NCBI GenBank assembly: GCA_030248215.1 | Contig: JASANG010001999.1 | Location: forward strand, 36,495 to 100,494 | DNA: 64,000 bases | Direction of reading: 5' to 3' | Source: Enoplolaimus lenunculus | Lineage: Eukaryota; Nematoda; Enoplea; Enoplida; Thoracostomopsidae | Part shown: one piece after another, positions 46,853 to 58,732 of the stretch | Layout of the letters: the number at the start of each line of letters is the position of its first letter | Position numbering within the stretch: the first letter of the stretch is position 1 | The notes under the pieces: model-generated | Seen by the model: only the letters and a program-made list of their open reading frames with translations | Databases searched by the model: none | Told to the model about the DNA's origin: nothing | Made by a program: the position numbers and the translations under genes

Positions 46853-47036
46853 CGGGCGGGACGTTTTTCTGTCGGACTAGACTAGAGTAAGCTTGAGCTT
46901 TAGACTAATTTTTCCTTGGCTTAGGCTTAGGCCTACGCTTAGGAATCAACTCATTCTTACGTTTATGCTTAGGCTAAGGCTGAATTCGGCTTAGAAATAT
47001 GCTTATAATACTGTTCCGCCCCTGTTCTTTACATTT
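46853..47036. mobile_element. GGGCGGGACG element with TTAGGC-like core
   Basis: Left GGGCGGGACGTTTTTCTGTC, right complement of AACAGGGGCGGAACAGTA. The core has GGCTTAGGCTTAGGCCTACG and further degenerate TTAGGC copies. Same family as 15515-16016 and 52496-53180. Confidence 0.75.
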
Positions 47037-48071
47037 GCCCAAAATTTAAACGGCATGATTCTATAACAGTTCTTTCCGCTACTCTGAGGCAAGCTGATCT
47101 AGTGGTACTTTGTAGACTGCGGATTTAAGATTTTTAATTTTGCAAATTCAGCTCATAATTTGACAATTACTATTTGAAACAGTAGATTTGCGCAAACAAA
47201 TGTTCATTTTTAGTTCACCACGCTTGCATCGTTAGTTATACATTTCGCACTCTGGTTTCATTGGAGTTAATTTACAGTCTAATTTCATAAAAATGCATGA
47301 TGGGATTTGGCAACGATTTATGAAATCGTATGCAGTTCGACACTTTTTAATATTTAAAATACATAACTAACCAATGAGCGTTGAAAAGCAGCAATTAATT
47401 TAGCATGAATTATCGCGTTAAAAAAGGCAGCCAACATAAACCAATTGAAACTTTATAACTTTTAATAAAGCTACAAATATAAGCCAAACGTTCAGCTTAT
47501 AAAGTTTACTGGTTTGTAAATTACGCGTCTGTATACCAGCCATGTTTGTTCATTTGTGAATCTCTTCTCACTAATCATACTTTCTTCAATGGATACTATT
47601 TAACTCGCAGGTCGGCTCTGCTAAGCAAAAACTGATCGAACGGATACCACGGGTCACTAGGCACCTCTTTTAAGCAAAATATGTTTGTAATGTTATTTTA
47701 TTTGATTTCTAAATATAGTTCAGGTTTGCACACAATGTTAAATTCCGAAATAAAAAGTATTTTGCGGTGTTGCTGAAATTGTGTTGTTTAAAATGGCAGT
47801 TATAACTGTATATCTTAGATCCACTATTGCAACATCAGATTCCTCCAGTAAAAAACCACGATTTGTCATTCCCATGATTTGGTCTTTTCGATAGGCTAAC
47901 CTATGTGCAGCGCGTTTACTACGGCGCATTTCAAATTACAATTATGTATTGTCATGTTATCCGTGTTAGGTTCAGGTTTTTTCAACATACTATTTTGTAA
48001 TTATTATTAAATGTTTATTGAATATTAAGCGCCTTGGTTCGGTTTCTAAACTAGTATGCTCAGTACTCAAA

Positions 48072-48536
48072 TACTGCAGTGACCCGAATAAGAGAAAGGA
48101 CTGCTATTATTTGGCCTCTCCAGAGGGCACGCCCCCTGCTATTTGGTTACTGGCTATCTATTATTTATTTTAACCCACGCTCCGCCGCACTTCGTTATTG
48201 ATATCCGGTATTGTTATTATCCGTTGAATTAAACGTTTCTTTCTTTTGTGACAAACGCTTGAGCTATAATGCAAGGTTAAACTTTTAGGAATCGAGAACT
48301 TGCAGCTGCAACTTGCACTTTCAAGTTTTGTCCAAAATCCCGTTCCAAAAACTTGCAGCTGAAAATAATTCATCAAAAAGCATAGCTTGGAATTTAGTTC
48401 GCATATGTGAATACCCGTGCAAGTACACCGAATTTATTGCAGCTGCTTTCTCATTGGCTGATGAAAAAATCCGTGTTCTGCGTGCAATCTGCAGCTGCAA
48501 GTTCTCGCAGCAAAAACTTGCACGTGTGCAAAGGAA
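48072..48536. repeat. Composite: ACTGCAGTGACCC element joined to a CACGTG-element fragment
   Basis: The left end ACTGCAGTGACCCGAATAAG is intact, but at about 48290 the sequence switches into the AACTTGCAGCTGCAACTTGC interior of the CACGTG family, which runs to CACGTGTGCAAAGG at 48533. The other ends of both elements are absent. Confidence 0.6.
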
Positions 48537-48589
48537 TTAACTGAGTTTCAAGTTTACATGCTGCTAACAGAAAAACATAAATGTATCGT

Positions 48590-48742
48590 TAAGTCGGCGC
48601 TATACTTTTTAATTATCAGGCATCGTCCAGTACCGTAAGGCAACGAACATCGAATTGATGCTTGGCACCGCTAATAATTTATAAACAGATATGTTCTGAC
48701 TGGCGTCGCAGTACAGCACAACAAGTACACCGCCACCCTAAC
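48590..48742. repeat. TATACTTTTT-family element fragment
   Basis: CGGCGCTATACTTTTTAATT at the left and GTACACCGCCACCCTAACG at the right are inverse-like ends of the family at 7160-7498. The interior lacks the GGCGCC expansion. Confidence 0.5.
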
Positions 48743-48999
48743 GCAGTGAAGGCTTAAATTCTGCAGCTGCAATGTTAGTAAATTTCTAGAAACCAGTGCG
48801 TTTTGCTGATTTTTAGCTTTCATGTTCGTATAAATACCAATAATGTTCGCTAAGCCGAGCGAGAACACAGTCGAAGCTGTCGGACTGAAATGTGTGTTCG
48901 AGTTATTGCTTCGAGGTCGATATAACTATTCGACTGCAATACTGCAATAAACTGCAATCAGCTGCACAAATGAAGACGATAAACACAAACAAATCGCGC

Positions 49000-51300
49000 T
49001 TGAAAACTGTGACGGTACCCTTGTTTAGTTAAAAAAATACAGACTCGAGTACGTGACAGAGGGGGTTAGGAGAACTCAGCATTCCCCACAAATAAATTGT
49101 CCCCTTAGACACCTTTTTAGCCATACTTGTAAAAGGTACGAGCCCCTTGCATAAACGGTTTTGCCTGGCCCTCTATAGCATGCCAAACTTGTAACGGATA
49201 TGTACAGTATACAGCGACAACTAAACTCACATTAGTATTTGCTATATGATTCTGTTAGAATACTTACTTTATCGCATACCTTTGTAGATACGCTGACATC
49301 GAACGTTTCTATTTTTAGCTGTTTGCTAGTTACATAATTGTAAAGTACAAAATAGCTAACCAGTGTCCACGTTCCACAGTCACCAAAAGGTTGGTTGTGT
49401 GGCATTCAGCACTATCACCACCGTTTGCATCTGTGACGGTGGATATGGGCAGTGGTGGCTCTACACATCTCAGGGTTCTGTAAACGTTCGCCTTGCTTGC
49501 ACACCCTTATTCAATGCTCTGGTGGCGCCCATAACCTTCCTACCGCTGTTGGGTTATTGGATTGCCGTTGCATGGTCAAAAATTTCTGGCGGTGGCGCAA
49601 TTTATAGCGAAAGAAGCGTTGCGAGCAAAGCGAACGAGAATCCAAACGCAATTTTCGCTGCACAAAAGTTAAAAATTTGCAATATAAATACGTTACCACT
49701 TTATTACCCCGACCCGTTTCGCGATCTGCTTATGGCTTTAAATAACTTGCCTGAACGATGTAAAGTACAGCGTTTGCATATAAACTCTACGTCGGAGACA
49801 TTGTTTTATTTTTGAGCGCACTATTCTCCATAGAACGTCAGTACGTCACATAAAACGGAAATAGCTGTCAACATATTCGCAGAGTTTTATACCGTTGCGT
49901 TTTGTTTTGTGAGAAGTATTAATAATCAATGGTTAGTTTAGTCTTACGCTTAGGATTATGCTTAGTCTTTAGCTTTAGAATTATTTTTGCTTTCACCTCA
50001 TTGGTTTTGGCCATCAAGCCCTTTCATATTACTTTAAATTGAAGGGTTTTTAGAAGTAAGGTTTAGTGGGGTTACATTATTAATAATAAGCAGTTTATTC
50101 ACTGAACAACATATCTGCAAGAAGCAAAAATTACTGCACTCGCAGTTAGACAATTTAAAGGTTTAGCCGTTCGGACCAATTGTTATTCTGCCTTGGCCAA
50201 AGTGCCACACTGAATAAACAGCAGTTTAGCCGAGGCAAAATAGCGATTGTGTTGTGAGATGTAGGTGAACCACAGTGATGTAGAACCAAAGTTAATATTT
50301 TATCAGTATTGTATTGTGACCAAATTAGTTGCAATTGAATAATTCAAATATCAGTAGTTTCAGTATACTTTGCCTTGTCAGTGCCGGTGTATTTTGTTTT
50401 TCGAGTTCACAAACCTATGATATTTTCCGTAGCTATACGTTATAAGCTGTAATCGGATCAAATCTTTACTCTAAAATATTAACTCGTGTTTCTGTTTGTT
50501 TAGCGTTTTTTATTTATGTCAACCGTTTACTATACTATCAATACATGACTCGTTTAAACTAGCAACAAATTTCAACCTTGATTGTCCAATTGATTAGAAA
50601 AAGACTCATTAAACAGTACCGAAAATAGCCATAGCACACGCTAAATTAGTAGCAACTATATGACAAGCGTTAAATCCGGTTGAACTCGCAGTGTTGTATT
50701 AGTTGGAGTTTTACTGACGCTAAATAGTCAGCCAGCAGTGAACTTAGGACGCCCTACCTTCCTAAGAAGTAATGAAATTTTAGACATACGCGTAGAAAAT
50801 TATACCACGTTGATTTTTGGTTGAAATACCTCTAGATGCCGTAAAAGAATCAAATCTGTTCTGTAGCAGTACGCAAATTTTTGCCAATTAAATGAAAAAT
50901 GCAATTATTTTATATGTCGTGAACATCGTATCGGCCAACGACACGGGTTCATCGGTCAGATGTCGAGACCTACGTGGATATTACTAGGACCTCGATGAGC
51001 AGGTGGGTCCTACATGGAAATCACCACGGCCTCGGTCAATCGCACGGGAAGTGTTACAGTGACCGGTACGGTTTAAAGCTCGTAAGCATAGACTTATCGT
51101 TGAAAATATCCCTGTAATACTCTACACTGAAGCTCTGGCAAAGGTATAAAGCTCGTATACATTTTTATACCGTTGACGGCTTACGTTTAAAGTCTTTCAG
51201 AGTAAACTCTTCAAGAGTTGCCCAGTATCGAGAAGACCAGAGGCACCTAAAAGTTAACGTGCAATGTAAATATGTGCGTGTCTTTTATAGCATGCGCATA
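49000..51300. other. Gene-free stretch
   Basis: An open plus frame at 49363-49815 has no ATG start and no recognisable domain. A short TTAGGC-like run occurs at 49938-49980. Nothing else recognised. Confidence 0.4.
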
Positions 51301-51306
51301 GTATGT

Positions 51307-51726
51307 ACTGATGTGAGCCGAAGAGGAGGGGGAATCGCCATTTTGACTCTCAATCAATAGGAGTCTGTATTCGTAATAAGATTCCGTAAGCGGATAGAAC
51401 TCCTAAACGCTAATTTAGAGGCCATGAATTTTAATTTTCCCTAATTGTAGTGCATAGATGACTCCAGAACCCAATAAACTTGAGATCGATACTTTAAAGC
51501 ATACTTAAGTTTTGTTAGTACATTCCTAATTATAATCTTGCATTTTCGCTCAAGCTTTTGATACAAGACAAATTTAAGCGCAATTCAACGGATAACTGCA
51601 GTACCGGATGTATTGAGTAAAGAAGGCTCGCGGAGCGTGGATTAAAAATAAATAACAGTCCGCAACCGATTAACAGTAAGGTACCTTCAAGAGAGGCCAA
51701 ATCCTTTTTATTCGGGTCACTGCAGT
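51307..51726. mobile_element. ACTGTAGTGACCC element, copy 3
   Basis: ACTGATGTGAGCCGAAGAGG at the left and the complement of ACTGCAGTGACCCGAATAAA at the right, 420 bp, with the shared GGCTCGCGGAGCGTGGATTA interior. Confidence 0.72.
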
Positions 51727-52100
51727 ATGCAGCTCCAATAACGTAAATTCAATTCATTAATATACAAAAATGCTGGCTTTGCTGTCATTCATCAAAACTG
51801 TGTTTGTATAATTTGACGTTAAATGTAGTTGAATTGAAGCGAATTACTATTTTCTGACAGGAATTCTTTTTTGTGCTATAAGGTTAAAGCACATCATTGT
51901 CACCAACCATTAGGTATATTAAATTTTGCATTCATTCGATCGCTATACATAAATTGTACTGTTTGCACATTCCATACTGTTTAGACGAAAAACACAATGG
52001 TACAGCCAGAATTTCATTATACGATGCGGGCATGTGCACGGAATCTAGTAGGTTATGTTCTATAGCCTGTATAAACAACGTTTTTGTCTAGGCTATCTAA

Positions 52101-52378
52101 ATCCCTATTCACACGTGCAAGTTTTTGCCGCGAGAACTTACAGCTGCAAATTGCACGCAGAACTTGCATTTTTTCATCAGCCAATGAGAAAGCGGCTGCA
52201 AAAAAGTCAGCGAATTTGCATGGTTATTCACACATGTGAACTAAAAACTCCTAGCTATGATTTTTAGTGAATTATATGCAGCTGCAAGTTTTTCAAACGG
52301 GATTTTGGACAAAACATGAAAGTGCAAGTTGCAGCTGCAAGTTCTCGCAGCGTAAACTTGCACGTGTGAAATAGGGCT
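52101..52378. mobile_element. CACGTG/CAGCTG-rich element, copy B
   Basis: ATCCCTATTCACACGTGCAA at the left; complement of AGCCCTATTTCACACGTGCA at the right. 278 bp, with GCAGCTGCAAGTT palindromes throughout. Confidence 0.78.
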
Positions 52379-52495
52379 TTAAATTGCAGGGGACATATAT
52401 TCTCCAACCCTTGTAATCGTGCCTAAATGCTCAGTCACAATATGAAATGTTTCGTAATTTGTAAAAAGCAGAGCACTTATGCGAACCTAGGTTGG

Positions 52496-53180
52496 TGGAT
52501 CAAAGCAAATTTACACTTTAACCGTTTTGACCCATGTAAAGATCGGGGGAGGAACGTTTTTCTGCGGGACTGCAATAGTGTAAGCTTAAACTTTAGAGTA
52601 TTTTTTGCGTAGGCTTAGGCTTAGTCTATTGCAGTCCCAAAAAACGTTCCCTCCCCTGATCTTTACATGGGTGGGTCAAAACGGTTTAAGTGTAAATTTG
52701 CTTTGATCCACCAACCTAGGTTCGCATAAGTGGATCAAAGCAAATTTACACTTTAACCGTTTTGACCCATGTAAAGATCAGGGGAGGAACGTTTTTCTGC
52801 GGGACTGCAATAGTGTAAGCTTAAACTTTAGAGTATTTTTTGCGTAGGCTTAGGCTTAGTCTATTGCAGTCCCGCAGAAAAACGTTCCTCCCCCCTGATC
52901 TTTACATGTGTCAAAACGGTTAAAGTGTAAATTTGCTTTGATCCACCAACCTAGGTTCGCATAAGTGGATCAAAGCAAATTTACACTTTAACCGTTTTGA
53001 CCCATGTAAAGATCAGGGGAGGAACGTTTTTCTGCGGGACTGCAATAGTTTAAGCTTAAACTTTAGAGTATTTTTTGCGTAGGCTTAGGCTTAGTCTTAG
53101 CTATAAGCTCATTCTTTCGCTTAGCTTTACGATTAGGCTTACGCTTAGACTAAGGAATATGGTTATGCTACTGTTACGGC
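52496..53180 (+). repeat. Tandem array of 235-bp palindromic units with TTAGGC core
   Basis: TGGATCAAAGCAAATTTACA begins at 52496, 52731 and 52966, an exact 235-bp period. Within each unit a left arm (...CGTTTTGACCCATGTAAAG, then GGAGGAACGTTTTTCTGCGG) is followed by GCGTAGGCTTAGGCTTAG and the inverted arm. So the array is head-to-tail copies of a near-perfect hairpin. The third unit diverges after the core into a different right half with more TTAGGC-like repeats. Units are nearly identical, so the amplification is recent, or is an assembly artefact. Confidence 0.88.
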
Positions 53181-53951
53181 ACTGTTATATACAATCAAAA
53201 ACTTTTCAGTATTCACATGTGCGAACGCTAGGGTGGCGGATCAAAGCGAAATCTATATTATAATTTGTTTGGCAAACTTTTCAGTATTCACACAGTGGTT
53301 TCGCCATTTTCTTTCAACCAATTAACATTGAAGTATAAATATATTAGTTTATGTTAAGAATAACCCAATTTAATACGATACAAGGACAATTGCACTATAG
53401 TCATTTTTAGCCGCCTCATAGTATCAACAAAGGGTTGATTTCAAATCTACCATTATAAAAGTACAATCTGTTAGCTGCATTGGTACGTGTATTATTCGCA
53501 GCGAGTTCAACTACGGTTAGCCGTTAAAGCAATTCAGTAAATTGGTAAACCTCAACTCGTTTTTTGACAATATTTCAAATCGACGGCCAATACCCTGACT
53601 GACTATCTGTGGTACATTTTAAATCATTGTAATAGGATGTTACATCATCGTAAATTTTCAACGACAATTACGGTAATCTTATATAATAAAAGTGAATAAA
53701 CTGTATTAATATAATTATAAATCAACTCAAAATTATTGTTTTATTGAACCAAATTAAGCAAAATGTTTAAACTTTAAAAAAATCAATTACTTTAGACACC
53801 TATTGAGGAATGTTATAAAATCATAGCACTTATTTTTCTCGTTTGAGCACAAAAGTCCTCAAATTTGTATTAGTCGAACAATTTGGTATATGAGTCGGAC
53901 CTTAACTATCTCTACAAAGCCAAAAATATAACCCTTTCCGCATAGTCAACT

Positions 53952-54677
53952 ATGGAAGAAGATACAGTATTTTTCAAACTGTTCATTCTTGGAATACTAT
54001 TTATGATTATGTGGATATTGGTTATTATAATTATGGTGCGTCAATACTGGATGGACTGGATTATCGGGATAGCGCGACGGTTGTGTGGAGGCTGTTGTCC
54101 AGATTGTAGTTTGCCAGTTGAAAATGAACAGACCGCAACCAATCAAAGTGCGTCACCAACGTGTAGCCATACACTGATTCGACGAATAATTCACTTGTTG
54201 CGATGTGACCGTAATAATTCCGATGTTGATTCTAGTGACGTTGACCTCAAAACGGATAATCAAAAATTTGAAGGCCCCAAGCCAACGAAGAGCGTGGAAA
54301 CCAATGCCGAACGAGTTCAGGTGACAAATCAAGCAATATCGGGTAGCAGTCATTCAGGTGTTGTACAGGTTGCAGTTGAAATTTACCACGATGAACAAAG
54401 CAGTGCTAGGCCAGATGACCGTTATATTGGTGATGCTCAATTCAACGCTTCAAAACTGGAACTATCGAGTCAGCAACCTCAATCAAATTACTATAAACGA
54501 TTCGAATCAAAGCATCCGGCGCTGGATCTCACAGAATCTACTGGTGCTTTGTTGAAAGACTCGAGTCGACAGAAAGAAAATATTTCGTCCATTGAAAACG
54601 AACGATTGCTCAGTGAAGACGATTACGCTGCTAACAAATCAGGAAAAATCACTACAAATGTTGCTGTATTCTTGTGA
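53952..54677 (+). CDS. Single-span membrane protein, 241 residues, family unknown
   Basis: An intact intronless frame starts at ATG 53952. Residues about 7-29 form one strongly hydrophobic helix (FKLFILGILFMIMWILVIII). It is followed by RQYWMDWIIGIARR and a cysteine cluster LCGGCCPDCSLP that is a plausible palmitoylation or metal-binding site. The rest is acidic, Ser/Asn/Gln-rich and predicted disordered, with patches such as SDVDSSDVDLKTD and ENERLLSEDDY. Two acidic residues precede the helix and an RR follows, so the tail is probably cytosolic (inside-positive rule). No domain or homologue is recognised. No near polyadenylation signal; the first AATAAA found is at about 55277. Codon use is consistent with a real gene. 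Confidence 0.75.
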   Translation: MEEDTVFFKLFILGILFMIMWILVIIIMVRQYWMDWIIGIARRLCGGCCPDCSLPVENEQTATNQSASPTCSHTLIRRIIHLLRCDRNNSDVDSSDVDLKTDNQKFEGPKPTKSVETNAERVQVTNQAISGSSHSGVVQVAVEIYHDEQSSARPDDRYIGDAQFNASKLELSSQQPQSNYYKRFESKHPALDLTESTGALLKDSSRQKENISSIENERLLSEDDYAANKSGKITTNVAVFL

Positions 54678-55834
54678 AATCTACGTATTTCACTGATGCG
54701 TGCTTCCGAGATCGGAATGGCTGATCCAAAAACAATGAAAGCCCTCCCATGCTGATGCATGATATTTAATTTTAGAACGTATTTCGCGAGAAAAGCGGAC
54801 GAGAATGAAAATACAATTTTTATGTTTTCTGGAGGATAGGGAGGGATCTTATTATTTTTCATACAATTGGCCATCATATGTCATGCAAAATTTCGTGATT
54901 TAAAAAATGGGTGATGCTGCTGCCGGGCCTTCGCTACACCGTTCGGCTGCAGCGTCAGTCAAATTTTTCGTGTATTTAAACGTTTGCAGATGCACTTTGT
55001 TCCACGAAACGGAACCTTAAGGTACCAAGGCGCCTGTGTTCTTAGCTGTTGAAGAGAGAATCGATGGATTCGTGTAGTTTTCGAAATTTGGATACAAACC
55101 TAATGTAACATATAACCATAGGTAATTGTTGACGTTATGGCAAATACCTGCTACGTGTGCATTTTATGCTACATCCTGTTTACACCATGCAAATTCTTGC
55201 AGCTAAAAGCTTCGAGTTCAATCTGGATTATCGATTCAAACTTGGCTATGTTCTTTATCATTTTTGTGGGAAATGTGAATAAAGAGCACGCTCTTTTCGT
55301 TGGCACCATGCAAATTTTTGCAGCTAAAAGCGTCGAGTTCAATCTGGATTGTCGATTTAAACATGGCTTACGTTCTTTTCATTTGTTGCGGGTAATGTGA
55401 ATAAGACCACTCACTGTTCAAAACGTCACAAATCATTTTTTAAAAACTTTTTCTAGTCCCTCTAACAGATGTAATATTAGTGAAGATTGTGAGGTATTTG
55501 ATCGAAGGTTGAGATAAGTTTGGCGCGTTAGCCATATATAAAATTCCTAAACCCAAAAAGGAGCATAGTTGGCTTAAATGCGGAACCAACGTGCCAAAAT
55601 AGTAGCGTTGTCCGCCATGTAAATTTTAATTTTCATTAAGCTTTAAACTCATGACTTTATAGCATTGCATAATTAATATTTTAATTATTTTTTGGTAAAA
55701 TGCCAAAAATAATGGCATTGTCGAACTTTGTACATAGCATTTTAGGTCCATATTGATGTCAGTGAATATTATTGTGGCAATAAACTGTTTTGTAATTGAT
55801 GATGACAGTAAACAATCGTTCGGTCCATAGCTCT
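54678..55834. other. Intergenic stretch downstream of the membrane-protein gene
   Basis: Contains a two-copy 121-bp tandem duplication at 55183-55403 (CACCATGCAAATTCTTGCAG and TTCGAGTTCAATCTGGATTA) that resembles a worn interior of the CACGTG family. Otherwise nothing recognised. Confidence 0.5.
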
Positions 55835-55836
55835 TT

Positions 55837-55998
55837 CGGCCCATGTATAGACCAGGGCCAGAACAGTAGTATAAGCATATTCCTAAGCCTAAGCCTAAGC
55901 CTAAGCCTAAGCCTAAACAAAAAAAATAGTCTAAAGCTTAAACTGACTCTATCATAGCCCCTCCGGAAAACGATGCGGCAGTGTTCTATACATGGGCT
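55837..55998. mobile_element. CGGCCCATGTATAGA element with pure (CCTAAG)n core
   Basis: CGGCCCATGTATAGACCAGG at the left; complement of AGCCCATGTATAGAACACTG at the right. The core carries five consecutive CCTAAG (TTAGGC complement) hexamers at about 55881-55917. About 160 bp. Confidence 0.8.
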
Positions 55999-57120
55999 GC
56001 TCTTTCTGCCAACATTCATCAAAATTAACTTTGTGCATAGTTTGCGGATTACAATACGCAATTTCTCTGAGCGAGGGAATGTTTCTTGAGCTGTACAATG
56101 CAACACGTTATTCAAACAACCTGTAAAACTACTATACTTGTTTCTTCAGATATTTCATTAGCGCAAGTATCTTCCGTCCTTCTTTCAGGCAGATTCAATT
56201 TATGTCAAATTTGACTGCTAGTCAGATTAAGTGTGGGCCGACTGAAAGAGTACGCGTTCGAAAATTTGCTGTAGTGCTGATTTTGCCAGATGAAAATGTG
56301 TGACGCGCATATATTTACAACCATGTTCGCCCTGCCGGCGGTTTAAAGCGAATCGATGGTGATTAATACCGACCCCAACGTTATCTTCGTTCCATTATAA
56401 AATTTGTCTTTGTATTGAGGAACATGTCTTACCCGCCCTTGGTTTAATACGCAACCTTAGTTCAGTGCCAACTAAATTTGGAAAATTGTGCACACAATCG
56501 AAAACTCAGGCATATTGATTCTGAACCCAAATGAAAGGTTTTATTAATTTTTTTAAAAATGTTCAACTCGAGAGAACGATTCTTGGGGACATACTTTGCC
56601 TATGCTTTTTCCTAAGCTGAACTCGGAACCTAATGCATCCTTCACAATAAAAAATTTTAGTTTTCCATCGAAAACACTACAGATAGAGACAACACGTGTC
56701 AAATTTCAAATTTGTCGCAAGGGAAAGTCGCTAATGTACAGAACATGGTCGTAACAGTAGTACAAACATTATTCCTAAGCCTAAGCCTAATTGTAACAAT
56801 AAGTCTATGCCTCAGTCTAAAGCCTAAAGCGAAAATAGTACAAATCTTATATATTAGTCGATTTCATACAGTTCTGGGGGAAAACGACCCGCGCCTGGTT
56901 TAGGAATACATGGCCTGGAACGTGTACAAGAGCCAATTTTTTCATAATCTCAACAAGTCACGGGATGAAATTCTAAGAAATTACCGATTTATACTTTAAA
57001 TTTAATAAAACAAGAGTCAGATGTAAACGGCGGGCTATGTGAGAGAATATAGTGACTAGCAATCGATTTTGCAAGGTGTAACCTTACCCAGAAAAGATAA
57101 AGTAGTATTACGATTTCGGC

Positions 57121-57406
57121 CCATGTTTACTGTTAGGGGCGACCAGATTTCTAGTGGGTCAGTAAACGAGTAGGTTTAGATTCTAGATTGGGTACTTTTT
57201 TGTACAGGCTTAGGCTTAGGCTTAGGCTTAGGCTTAGGCTTAGGTTTAGATTTAGGCTTAGGCTTAAGTTTAGGCTTAGGCTTAGGCTTATGCTTAGGCT
57301 TATGCTTATGCTTAGGCTTATGCTTAGGAACACACGTTTGCAACGCTTAGGCTTAGGCTTACGCTTAGGAATACGCTTAATCTATTATTACCCCCCTAAA
57401 AGTAAC
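57121..57406. mobile_element. CCCATGTTTACTGTTAGGG element with long TTAGGC run
   Basis: GGCCCATGTTTACTGTTAGG and CGACCAGATTTCTAGTGGGT at the left, complement of ATGTTACTTTTAGGG at the right. The core 57209-57372 holds about twenty TTAGGC or one-off hexamers, the longest such run in the window. Confidence 0.82.
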
Positions 57407-58732
57407 ATCAATTTCTAAGATTTTTAAGATTATTCTGATGCGTGATATTAAAAATGCTTTTTCTTGTCACTAAAGAAATTTTGCATATTGTTTTATATAT
57501 ACACCACGGAGAAGTAGGATAAGCTTTAAGTTGTGGTTGTTTAAAAATCGCGGTACATCACATGAAATATAAGTAGTAAAACATTGACCAGTGCTAATAT
57601 TCCGCCAAATAGCCATAATAGAATTTTCGGCCCATGTATATGTGAGAAGTTCGTGATTTTTGCTCAAGCCTGTATCCTGTATCTCCTGTATAGTTCTTTT
57701 CTCGATGTCCGCTTATCGCTCTGATTTAGTAAACGCGGCCGGTAAATGTTTATTGAAACCCCAACCCAAATCCTGTATAACACCAAATAACACCACCAGT
57801 AAATCACAGGTTATGCAATCTAACTGGCAACCCGAGCCGGAATCCTTAAAGCCGACGCCTGAAATCGGTTTAATCCAGCCACTGGCTTTACCGTTACCAA
57901 TATTTCCTGTTTCCCAGAATCCGTGCAATTCTAACCCTGTTAGAATTACACCCTGATAAACCGTGTACTCTAACCCCGTTAGAGTTACACCAAATTTTAC
58001 CGACCAATCTAACCCCGTTAGAGTTGGCCCACTCCGTTGTAGAGTAATAAATCTAACCCCGTTAGATTTATTAAACTACTTTTCCCAGGTTTTCCGGTTT
58101 ATCCCAAGTTTCCCCTTTAAAACATAACACCAGTATCCGATACTGGAAGTCCAACCGTGTAACACGTTCCACAAATAAAATATAAAAATTACGCAGATTG
58201 CGCCGAAAAGTAACACAACCGATCCGTACTAGCTCAAGACTGATAATGATTCCGGTCCTGGCTACCCCTTTTGCATCTCGACCTCATTTGCATTTCGCCG
58301 ACACCCACAATTGGGTGTCCGCTATGCGGTTGAGGTCCAGAGCCACACACCCGGTACACCTTTTCCTGCACAACACCATACCCACAACAACAACGACAAT
58401 TATGTCCAATCACAAAGCACCATTTTGGTGCTGACATAGCCTAGCTATGTCTTTAGCCGCAAATATAGCCAACATGTTATGCAACACTATTCATCAGATA
58501 CTTTACGGCCACGCAGGGCCCAAGTAAGTTTGACATTGCGGACACAGCCGCCATAGCATCGATTTAACAATTTCTACGCCTTGTAGCAACGCCTAAGCCT
58601 AACTTAAGTTCTAAGAGAGACTAGGTGGAGCCAGGGACTCCCTTAAGGTGTGGTTTTGATATTTGGTTTTAATTTATGTTTTAGTTTTTAGTTTGAAAAA
58701 GGTTTAAGAGTGGCAGAGCCACCTACAGTATA
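57407..58732. other. Gene-free stretch with short palindrome series
   Basis: No defensible gene. Four copies of TCTAACCCCGTTAGA lie at 57930, 57968, 58008 and 58052, and a solo element end CGGCCCATGTATATGTG occurs at about 57630. Direct ORFs (57660-57956) read through the palindromes and lack family support. Confidence 0.5.
57930..58068. repeat. Series of four 15-21 bp palindromes, spacing about 39 bp
   Basis: TCTAACCCTGTTAGA, CTCTAACCCCGTTAGAG, TCTAACCCCGTTAGA and AAATCTAACCCCGTTAGATTT are evenly spaced. The arms vary in compensating fashion in the last two (AGAG versus ATTT both pair), so the hairpin rather than the exact sequence seems kept. No repeat-associated genes, so not CRISPR. Confidence 0.75.

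Noticed and set aside
49363-49815. 150-residue plus frame with a hydrophobic middle
   Set aside because: It begins at GTG rather than ATG, has no recognised domain and no supporting splice signals.
57151-57418. Leu/Ser and Arg/Leu repeat open frames on both strands
   Set aside because: Six-base TTAGGC period keeps all frames open; not a protein. The same applies to frames at 53075, 56712, 63519 and 55759.
57930-58068. Regularly spaced palindromes as a CRISPR array
   Set aside because: The repeats vary, there are only four, spacers are not distinct and the organism is eukaryotic.
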